Below are positions 1 to 5,054 of a DNA stretch of 8,442 nt, piece by piece (positions within the stretch are counted from its first letter, which is position 1; the number at the start of each line of letters is the position of its first letter). Source of the stretch: a bacterium (GTDB lineage Bacteria > Patescibacteria > Dojkabacteria > JAKAPS01 > JAJZLI01). Below the pieces are notes generated by a model. It had not been told where the DNA came from. It searched no databases and saw nothing but the letters and a program-made list of their open reading frames with translations. The stretch is taken from NCBI GenBank assembly GCA_021805885.1, contig JAJZDR010000030.1:1-8442 (forward strand). Reading direction: 5' to 3'. The position numbers and the translations under genes were made by a program.

Positions 1-1
1 T

Positions 2-382
2 AGAGGTTTTGATGGAGCATCTAATGGTCACGCAGGTTTATTAACTCTAACAAGAGATGTATCAGCTGTAACCGCGGCATGTTTAATGATAGAAAGATCT
101 AAATTTTTGAAAGTTAAAGGCTTTGATGATAGGCTGAGGGTAGCATATAACGATGTAGATTTATGTTTAAGGTTAGGTAAAATAGGTCTAAAAAGTATAT
201 ATACTCCATACATGAAGATGTATCACTTTGAGACAAAAACAAGAAAAAAAACAGTAGGAGAAAATACTAACGATACAGGTCTTTTTATAAGAAGATGGAA
301 ATACTTTTTGAAAAAAGGAGATCCTTTCTATAACCCTAATTTTACTTTATCAAAGGAAGATTATTCTCTAAGGAGGGTATAG
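2..382 (+). CDS. GT2 family glycosyltransferase, C-terminal part (5' truncated by window edge)
   Basis: This is the last 126 residues of a family 2 glycosyltransferase, an inverting GT-A enzyme that transfers a sugar from a nucleotide donor on the cytoplasmic side. The reading frame is open from base 2, so the true start lies upstream. Visible motifs are an SAVTAACLMI segment (about residues 21-30 of the fragment), the GGFD-like KGFDD, and YNDVDLCLR (49-57). In the last, the Asp of Asn-Asp is where GT2 enzymes place the catalytic base. It is followed by TPYMKMYHFETKTR, equivalent to the usual 'P.a.l.H.Es.sR' tail. Together these match the O-antigen/rhamnan-type GT2 proteins rather than dolichol-phosphate synthases. 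The protein ends in a short basic tail after a WKYFLKKGDPFYNPN segment, also typical of that subgroup. No terminator is obvious before the next promoter. The acceptor and donor cannot be told from this fragment. Confidence 0.88.
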   Translation, partial: RGFDGASNGHAGLLTLTRDVSAVTAACLMIERSKFLKVKGFDDRLRVAYNDVDLCLRLGKIGLKSIYTPYMKMYHFETKTRKKTVGENTNDTGLFIRRWKYFLKKGDPFYNPNFTLSKEDYSLRRV

Positions 383-444
383 GTTAACTGTATATAACTG
401 AACTTAAGTTTGTAGCCTTAAGTAATATCAACCATCTAGAGGAT

Positions 445-472
445 TTGACAAAGGATATTAAAGTGGTATAAT
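445..472 (+). promoter_or_regulatory. Sigma70-type promoter of the toxin-antitoxin operon
   Basis: A perfect TTGACA (445-450) and a perfect TATAAT (467-472) are separated by 16 bp. The -10 is preceded by TGG, giving an extended TGnTATAAT element. The expected transcription start is near 478-480, only about 13-15 nt before the antitoxin ATG at 493. This is the best promoter match in the window. Confidence 0.85.
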
Positions 473-474
473 TA

Positions 475-489
475 TATTTTATTAAAATA
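475..489 (+). promoter_or_regulatory. Candidate operator palindrome for antitoxin autoregulation
   Basis: TATTTTA-T-TAAAATA is a perfect 7+1+7 inverted repeat lying between the -10 box and the ATG, over the predicted transcription start. RelB/DinJ-type ribbon-helix-helix antitoxins normally repress their own promoter from such sites. A second perfect palindrome, AACTTAAGTT (401-410), and a related half-matching copy (CCTTAAGT, 416-423) lie upstream of the -35. AT-rich DNA makes chance palindromes common, so the assignment rests mainly on position. Confidence 0.4.
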
Positions 490-492
490 AAA

Positions 493-807
493 ATGAATCA
501 GATAGATATAAGTAAAATTCAAGTACCAATTAATAATAAAGTACGTAGGAAGGCCGAAAAAGTAGCGGAAGACTACGGCTTTAGTTCAGTACAAGAGGTT
601 ATTCGTATCTTTCTTAATGATTTTGTAGCAGGAAATATTAAACTTTCTTTTGTAAAAAACACTGATGAATATATTACTCCTGAATTTGAAGTTTACCTAA
701 ATGAGCAATTAAAGATAGCAGAAGAAGAAATAAAGAATGGAACAATTCGTGTTGCTCACTCAGCAGACGATATTAACAAAGCTGCAAAAAATCTCAAAGA
801 TGAATAA
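493..807 (+). CDS. Type II antitoxin, RelB/DinJ-like ribbon-helix-helix protein
   Basis: This 104-residue protein is predicted to neutralise the toxin encoded immediately downstream and to repress the shared promoter. Residues about 7-13 (SKIQVPI) form the DNA-contacting beta strand. Residues 14-28 and 32-46 form the two helices of a ribbon-helix-helix fold (NNKVRRKAEKVAEDYG, then SSVQEVIRIFLNDFVAG). The region from about 54 to the end is charged and looks like the flexible toxin-binding arm. The length is slightly above that of DinJ-like antitoxins. The start is set by the promoter 20 bp upstream; there is no Shine-Dalgarno sequence before the ATG. The stop codon overlaps the toxin start by 8 bp, implying coupled translation. 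The call rests on the N-terminal pattern plus the clear toxin neighbour. The exact family (RelB versus DinJ) is not certain. The gene is visibly less AT-rich than the glycan genes downstream. Confidence 0.83.
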   Translation: MNQIDISKIQVPINNKVRRKAEKVAEDYGFSSVQEVIRIFLNDFVAGNIKLSFVKNTDEYITPEFEVYLNEQLKIAEEEIKNGTIRVAHSADDINKAAKNLKDE

Positions 808-1078
808 AGAGATACTTTATAGTAAAGAATTTCTTAAACATTATAAAGCACGTATACTATCAAATAAGGCTCTAGAATCCAAGTTTAGTGAAAGAGTTTC
901 ATTGTTTTTAATAAACAGAGCAAATCCTGTTTTACATGATCATCAATTGAATGGAAAGATGAAACAGTTTCGATCTTTTTCTATAAAAGGAGACTGTAGA
1001 GTTATATACAAGGTCATACAAGATGAAGTTATTTTTCTATTTGTTGACGTTGGAACTCATAATCAAGTTTATAAATAA
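800..1078 (+). CDS. Type II toxin, YafQ/RelE-superfamily mRNA endoribonuclease
   Basis: This is a 92-residue predicted ribosome-dependent mRNA interferase, the same length as E. coli YafQ. The frame is open upstream to an ATG at 737, but that start lies deep inside the antitoxin. The ATG at 800 overlaps the antitoxin stop by 8 bp and gives the normal toxin length, so it is preferred. Hallmarks are HDHQLNG (46-52, the 'DH.L.G' motif), IKGDCRVIYK (62-71), and the C-terminal VGTHNQVYK, which contains H87 at the position of the catalytic His of YafQ. Two YafQ catalytic positions appear changed: the His of the 'H.EPDW' stretch aligns with S61 and its Trp with C66, while the Asp is kept (D65). The IKGDxRVIY form is common in RelE/StbE-type toxins, so the protein may sit between the two subfamilies rather than be inactive. 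It is expressed from the promoter at 445-472 with the antitoxin. Confidence 0.85.
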   Translation: MNKEILYSKEFLKHYKARILSNKALESKFSERVSLFLINRANPVLHDHQLNGKMKQFRSFSIKGDCRVIYKVIQDEVIFLFVDVGTHNQVYK

Positions 1079-1433
1079 TAATAAACGTTGAAGCATGCTG
1101 GAAGAAAGTCCAAAGATTCCTGTTGTCATTACTTTACCAGAATGTTTAAATCCTTTAATCTTTCTTGTGCTTTTATTGCAAGTAATATTACTATTTTTAT
1201 TGAATAAATTCTCTTTACTAATAGCAATAATATTTAGGAATTGTATTCAGACCCTATACCTATTTCTTTCTAGAACCCTATCTTTTTAGCAACTCTATCA
1301 TTTGAAGAACTAGCTATGGTTGTGAGATAGTTTGATTTTCCTCAATTTGTAGAGCTGAATCTTCATATGCATAATCTTTATATTTTGATTATTTAAACTC
1401 TATTTGGTTTTAGTATATGTAGATATATGTGTA

Positions 1434-1442
1434 TGTTATAAT
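1434..1442 (+). promoter_or_regulatory. Possible extended -10 promoter for the GT2-GT4 pair
   Basis: TGTTATAAT is an extended -10 element (TGn plus perfect TATAAT) about 115 bp upstream of the GT2 start. No good -35 sits at 16-18 bp (the hexamer there is TATATG). Transcription would start near 1449, inside a weak inverted repeat (AACTTA/TAAGTT). The same TGnTATAAT string also occurs inside the reverse-strand gene at 4559-4567 and 4977-4985, so the motif alone is not strong evidence in this base composition. Confidence 0.35.
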
Positions 1443-1484
1443 AACTTAGTTATTAATAAGTTACCATATTTGTTTAATAGTAAA

Positions 1485-1550
1485 ATGAGTAAAGATAAGT
1501 ATAAAAGCTTAGATGAACATACCTTAGGATATAGAAATATTATTCTCTAA
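1485..1550 (+). CDS. Doubtful small ORF (21 codons) just upstream of the GT2 gene
   Basis: The ORF runs from ATG to TAA and encodes a short hydrophilic peptide beginning MSKDKYKSLDEH. It ends 6 bp before the GT2 ATG. It lies downstream of the possible extended -10 element and would be the first ORF on that transcript, so an upstream leader peptide is conceivable. There is no Shine-Dalgarno sequence, no run of regulatory codons and no recognisable family. In this AT-rich context an ORF of this size is easily chance. Confidence 0.12.
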   Translation: MSKDKYKSLDEHTLGYRNIIL

Positions 1551-1556
1551 AAGATT

Positions 1557-2834
1557 ATGAAAAATATTGCAGTCATTATAGTCAATTATAATGGATTTAG
1601 ATTTCTAGACAAATTATTTTATTCATTAAATAATCAAAGTTTAAGAATCTTTAAAGATTTTGATGTATATTTTTCTGATAATGGATCTGTTGATGATTCT
1701 GTTAGTTTTGTAAAAATTTTCTATCCAAAGGTAGTAGTTTATAAAAATAAAAAAAATTTGGGATTTGCAGAAGGAAATAATATTGTATTAAAAGATATAT
1801 ATAAAAAATATAAGTATGTTGTACTTTTAAATAATGATGTATACGTTGAGAAAAATTGGTTAAAAGAACTTATAAATACAGCTTTAAAATATAAAAATGT
1901 TGGTATTGTTGGATCTAAATTACTTTTTTATTATCCATTTCTAGACATTCAGTTAAGATCAAATAAGAATTATGTAGATGATAAAAATAGAAAAATATCT
2001 TTTAAGCTTAATTACATACAAGTTAATAATAATAAGTACAATAAGATAGTTTATAAGAAAGGTTTTTATAACCCGGAAAATGAGAATGGGGAGTTATTTA
2101 TTCCATCTAGCCACATGTCTTCTGTATTTTTACCTTTCAATAAATCTTCTAGTTATAAATTATATATATCTTTATCAGGTGTTGGTAAATCAAAAAAACA
2201 AAAAGTTAGAGTATCGGTTGGGGAGGATTTTATAGGAGAGATTCACTTAGAAGATACATTCAAACAATATGTATTTAAAATAAATCAAAGTATAGTTAAT
2301 AAAAATAAATTCTTTTTAATTAATAATGCATCATCTGTATACAATAAAGATGGTTATGGTAAGGATATAGGGTTTAAAGAGAAAGATACATTAAAGTATA
2401 ATAAAAAAAAGAAGGTAAAAAGTGTTTGTGGTGCATCAATGCTAATTAATACTGCAGTTTTTGAGGATATAGGATTTCTGGATAAAGATTTTTTTATGTA
2501 TTATGAAGATACAGATTTTTGTTGGAGGACAAATAATACTCGAAAGTGGAATATATATTACTCTCCAAAATCAGTAGTTAGACATATACATACTGGTAGC
2601 AGCCAGGAATGGTCTCCTTTGTTCACATTTTATGTAAAAAGGAATCGCTTATTAATGCTACTTAAAAATTCATCATTGACTATTTTTAAAAAGAACCTTA
2701 ATTTAAGTTTAAAAGAAAGCAAAGTAATTATATTTTCTAAAGAACCTATTTCTAAAAGAATATTAGAGGTAAAAATTATAGCTAGCTTATTTTTTAATTT
2801 GCCTAAAATGTATATTAAAAGAATACACAAATGA
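1557..2834 (+). CDS. GT2 family glycosyltransferase with an inserted beta-rich domain
   Basis: This 425-residue cytoplasmic, probably membrane-associated, inverting GT-A glycosyltransferase is likely to extend a surface or lipid-linked glycan. The N-terminal half has IIVNYNG (7-13), DNGSVDDS (41-48), NLGFAEGNN (67-75) and LLNNDVYV (90-97), the nucleotide-sugar and metal-binding 'DxD-like' region. The C-terminal half resumes with VCGASMLIN (290-298), FFMYYEDTDFCWR (312-324; E317-D318 being the usual catalytic-base position) and VRHIHTGSS (341-349). Typical rhamnosyltransferase-like GT2 proteins have only a short loop between these halves. Here about 150 residues (about 127-280) intervene, rich in alternating hydrophobic strands such as SSVFLPF, YKLYISLSG, KVRVSVG and KQYVFKI, compatible with a small beta-sandwich. 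The GYGKDIGFKE segment (266-275) may be the native GT2 loop resuming. The stop overlaps the next gene's ATG (ATGA, 2831-2834), implying coupled translation. No Shine-Dalgarno site precedes the start. Sugar specificity is not predictable. Confidence 0.88.
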   Translation: MKNIAVIIVNYNGFRFLDKLFYSLNNQSLRIFKDFDVYFSDNGSVDDSVSFVKIFYPKVVVYKNKKNLGFAEGNNIVLKDIYKKYKYVVLLNNDVYVEKNWLKELINTALKYKNVGIVGSKLLFYYPFLDIQLRSNKNYVDDKNRKISFKLNYIQVNNNKYNKIVYKKGFYNPENENGELFIPSSHMSSVFLPFNKSSSYKLYISLSGVGKSKKQKVRVSVGEDFIGEIHLEDTFKQYVFKINQSIVNKNKFFLINNASSVYNKDGYGKDIGFKEKDTLKYNKKKKVKSVCGASMLINTAVFEDIGFLDKDFFMYYEDTDFCWRTNNTRKWNIYYSPKSVVRHIHTGSSQEWSPLFTFYVKRNRLLMLLKNSSLTIFKKNLNLSLKESKVIIFSKEPISKRILEVKIIASLFFNLPKMYIKRIHK

Positions 2835-4414
2835 AGATTCTAATTTATAACAAATACATGGCTACGATGGGAGGAGGGGAAAAGCATATAGGTGCAGTTA
2901 TAGAGTATTTATCAAAAAATAATGAAGTAACTGTATTAGCTGATAAAATGTTTGATATAGAATCATTCAAAAATAGATTAAATATAGATTTATCAAGAAT
3001 AAAAGTTACCATAAAAAAAACTGACAATAACTGGATAGTGTCTAGGGAATCTTATAACTATGATTTATTTATAAATTCAACGTATCAATCTACAGTAATA
3101 GGCTGTGCTAAAAAGAATATATCATTCCTTTTTTTTCCTATAAATGTTCACTCAAGAATAGATATCAAATACAAACTTTTATTTAGAAATTTTGTAGAGA
3201 ATTTTTTACTGTTAGGATATAAATTTATATCACCAATGTACTCACTTGAAAGTTATAATGGCAAGTTAGGTAACTGGGTTGATCCAAATATGTTTATTTT
3301 TCTAAATCATAAATTAGCTATAAAAGAAATAAAATTTACATATATAAACGCATCAAATACTAAATTAGAAAATAGGATCAGCGGTGTTTACCTAAATAAT
3401 AAAAGAATAGATTATCATATAGAAGATAATATTTTGATAATAAACATACCTCAAATAAGAGTAAAAAAAGACCTTTTATTAGTGATAAAAATGTCTAATT
3501 TTAAAAGCGAGAAACTTAGTAAATACAAAAATGTATCTAATCTAGGTGTGTTTTTAACAGATGTTACTTTGAAATATAACAAAAAGTTTTATCAAATAGC
3601 AAGGACATTTTTAGATATGAGATTTTCTAAACTGAATGTACTTACATATATATATCAAAGATATGAAAGATTAAATATTTTGGAGTTTATTAATCACTAT
3701 GATTTATTTATAGCAAATTCTGATTACACTAAGTATTACACAAAGAAGTTTCTTGCAGTTGACTCCAAAGTTTTGTACCCTCCAATTGACACAAATATAT
3801 TTTATCCATCCAAAAATAAAAAAAACTATATAATTAGTGTGGGTAGATTCTTTTTCGGTTCGCATAATAAAAAGCACTTAGAAATGATAAAAACTTTTAA
3901 AAAAATGTATGACTCCAATGAACAACTTTTTAAAGGATGGGAATATCATATATGTGGTGGGGTAGAAAAAAATAAAATTCACCAAATGTATTTTGAAAAA
4001 GTAAAAGAGGCTGCAGTGGGGTACCCAATATTTATACATGAAAATATAAGATTAAAAGATTTAATAAAAATATATTCTGAATCAAAAATCTTTTGGCATG
4101 CTGCAGGTTATATGGAAAACGAAGATGTATCACCTGAAAAATTTGAACATTTTGGAATTACTACAGTTGAAGCAATGTCAGCAGGTTGTGTACCTATAGT
4201 CATAAATAAAGCAGGACAAAAACAAATAATACAAAATGGAGAAAATGGAATTTTATGGGACAATGATAATGAATTAATTCAAAATACAATAACTCTAGTA
4301 AAAGATAAATATTTAATGGAGAAAATTTCAAAAAAAGCTATAACTACCAGCAAAAAATTCTCAAGGGAGAATTTTAATAATAGAACAGAAAACTTGATTG
4401 GGAAATTAAATTAG
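2831..4414 (+). CDS. GT4 family glycosyltransferase with a domain inserted between the GT-B lobes
   Basis: This 527-residue retaining GT-B glycosyltransferase is about 120-150 residues longer than ordinary GT4 enzymes. The N-terminal lobe begins MKILIYNKYMATMGGGEKH, with the glycine-rich acceptor-side loop (14-19). The C-terminal lobe has ANSDYT (295-300), LYPPIDTNIF (315-324), IISVGRFF (334-341) and the donor-binding E-x7-E motif (E439 and E447) within EHFGITTVEAMSAGCVPIV. Between the lobes, about residues 134-250 look foreign: a short SLESYNGKLGNWV opening, then strand-like stretches (KEIKFTYI, ISGVYLNNKRI, NILIINIPQI, DLLLVIKM), then NLGVFLTDVTL (237-247). The 'LGV.l..i.L' ending is characteristic of galactose-binding-like jelly-roll modules found in some glycosyltransferases. 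The gene is coupled to the GT2 by a 4-bp overlap, so the two probably act in sequence on one glycan. Its stop lies 1 bp from the stop of the reverse-strand gene at 4416. Confidence 0.9.
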   Translation: MKILIYNKYMATMGGGEKHIGAVIEYLSKNNEVTVLADKMFDIESFKNRLNIDLSRIKVTIKKTDNNWIVSRESYNYDLFINSTYQSTVIGCAKKNISFLFFPINVHSRIDIKYKLLFRNFVENFLLLGYKFISPMYSLESYNGKLGNWVDPNMFIFLNHKLAIKEIKFTYINASNTKLENRISGVYLNNKRIDYHIEDNILIINIPQIRVKKDLLLVIKMSNFKSEKLSKYKNVSNLGVFLTDVTLKYNKKFYQIARTFLDMRFSKLNVLTYIYQRYERLNILEFINHYDLFIANSDYTKYYTKKFLAVDSKVLYPPIDTNIFYPSKNKKNYIISVGRFFFGSHNKKHLEMIKTFKKMYDSNEQLFKGWEYHICGGVEKNKIHQMYFEKVKEAAVGYPIFIHENIRLKDLIKIYSESKIFWHAAGYMENEDVSPEKFEHFGITTVEAMSAGCVPIVINKAGQKQIIQNGENGILWDNDNELIQNTITLVKDKYLMEKISKKAITTSKKFSRENFNNRTENLIGKLN

Positions 4415-4415
4415 C

Positions 4416-5012
4416 TTAAATACAAGATAAGATAGTACTATTATTGATTTTTATGGTAGAACTATTTAATTTAGTATATAAATTTTTATTTGAATATTTT
4501 ATATACATATTGTTGTTTTCTAAACAGGTACCAAATATATAATTTTTAGTAACTCCACTGTTATAATTTAATGTATTATTTTCTCTAAAAGGGATATAGA
4601 AATAGTATGTAGAGTTAGGATTAGTTTTAATCTGTAAATTTTTTGCTATAGAAATATTGAATGTTGTATTCCTACAATTTGGGTAGTTAACCTCATTATT
4701 TCTATTTAATTGTGGATTTATTATTTTTTTACACAATGTATAGTTGCTCAAAAGATCTTTTTTATTTGAGTGTAGATCTATTATAGAAGGGACAGATTGA
4801 TTTGTTAATGTGAATATTTCACTAGGATAATAATTATATTCTTTTTTGTATTTTATTATTAAAGAATTTATGCTATTTATACTGTTTACCCTTAGATTAT
4901 CCCTATATTGCTTGCCTTGGATACTTATATGTAATATAGCGATTGCCAGTATAATAGCAGAAAATATAATAATTACTGTTATAATAAAATCATTGGTATA
5001 ATACTTTCTCAT
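4416..5012 (-). CDS. Single-pass, pilin-like surface protein of unknown function
   Basis: This 198-residue protein has a short basic N-terminus (MRKYYTND), one hydrophobic helix (about 9-31) and a polar, Asn-rich ectodomain. After the helix, QYRDNLRVNSINSINS then YKKEYNYYPSEI (35-66) follow the pattern of type IV pilins and pseudopilins ('RD..R..di..i...l..Y......YP'). However, there is no prepilin peptidase site: neither a Gly before the helix nor Glu at +5. It would therefore stay membrane-anchored with its N-terminus in the cytoplasm. Four cysteines (94, 113, 163, 197) in the ectodomain could form two disulfides. Nine N-x-S/T triplets lie in the ectodomain. It faces the GT4 gene tail-to-tail and is divergent from the large membrane protein, with 42 bp between starts. 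A TATAAT on its strand (5027-5022) sits almost at its start codon. I do not recognise a specific family; a minor pilin/pseudopilin relative is the best guess. Confidence 0.6.
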   Translation of the reverse strand: MRKYYTNDFIITVIIIFSAIILAIAILHISIQGKQYRDNLRVNSINSINSLIIKYKKEYNYYPSEIFTLTNQSVPSIIDLHSNKKDLLSNYTLCKKIINPQLNRNNEVNYPNCRNTTFNISIAKNLQIKTNPNSTYYFYIPFRENNTLNYNSGVTKNYIFGTCLENNNMYIKYSNKNLYTKLNSSTIKINNSTILSCI

Positions 5013-5054
5013 ATAACAGTGATTATATAGTAATTTAAAAATAAAATAAAAATA
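5013..5054. promoter_or_regulatory. Divergent promoter region between the pilin-like gene and the large membrane protein gene
   Basis: Only 42 bp separate the two start codons. On the minus strand a perfect TATAAT occupies 5027-5022, placing a start near 5015 and giving a leader of only a few nucleotides. On the plus strand TAAAAT (5042-5047), with a poor GTGATT (5019-5024) 17 bp upstream, would start transcription about at the ATG at 5055. A stronger plus-strand extended -10, TGGTATAAT (4994-5002), lies inside the 5' end of the pilin-like gene and would leave a leader of about 45 nt. There is no Shine-Dalgarno sequence for either gene. The two promoters overlap, so the genes may compete or be co-controlled. 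Confidence 0.45.

Larger units (their letters stand above)
1079..1556. other. Gene-poor spacer with possible decayed reverse-strand coding sequence
   Basis: About 480 bases have no convincing intact gene. Read on the reverse strand, positions 1388-1129 give protein-like fragments interrupted by stops and at least one frame change. One is KDYAYEDSALQIEENQTIS (near 1381-1325). In another frame SSNDRVAKKIGF (near 1308-1273) is followed by a stop at 1272-1270, then KEIGIGSEYNS, another stop at 1236-1234, and later AIKAQERLKDLNILVK. The NDRVAKKIGF..EIG stretch faintly recalls the C-terminus of a GNAT acetyltransferase, but this is weak. The forward ORF at 1095-1289 is hydrophobic, lies antisense to these fragments, and is not called. 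The rest (about 1390-1556) holds an extended -10 element, a weak inverted repeat (AACTTA 1443-1448 / TAAGTT 1457-1462) and a doubtful 21-codon ORF. I see no tRNA, rRNA or CRISPR repeat here. Confidence 0.35.

Noticed and set aside
28..213. Reverse-strand ORF opposite the partial GT2 gene
   Set aside because: It is a shadow of a clearly coding GT2 frame, with no domain of its own.
737..799. N-terminal extension of the toxin from ATG 737
   Set aside because: It would overlap the antitoxin by 71 bp and add 21 residues with no family support. ATG 800 gives the standard 92-residue toxin and an 8-bp coupling overlap.
1095..1120. GGAAGAAAGTCC stretch resembling the RNase P RNA 'GAGGAAAGTCC' core
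   Set aside because: The match is imperfect, the expected following conserved blocks are absent, and the A/T-rich region offers no long pairings. Judged chance.
1095..1289. Forward 64-codon hydrophobic ORF after the toxin gene
   Set aside because: It has no promoter or ribosome site and no recognisable domain. It is antisense to better protein-like fragments, and its hydrophobicity is what T-rich DNA gives by chance.
2630..3027. Reverse-strand ORFs at 2630-2830 and 2845-3027
   Set aside because: Both lie entirely antisense to the conserved glycosyltransferase frames and have AT-driven hydrophobic composition.
4559..5002. Extended -10 strings TGnTATAAT at 4559, 4977 and 4994 taken as a shared regulon motif
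   Set aside because: About one per strand per window is expected in such AT-rich DNA, and two or more lie inside coding sequence. Only 4994 is placed plausibly for a promoter.
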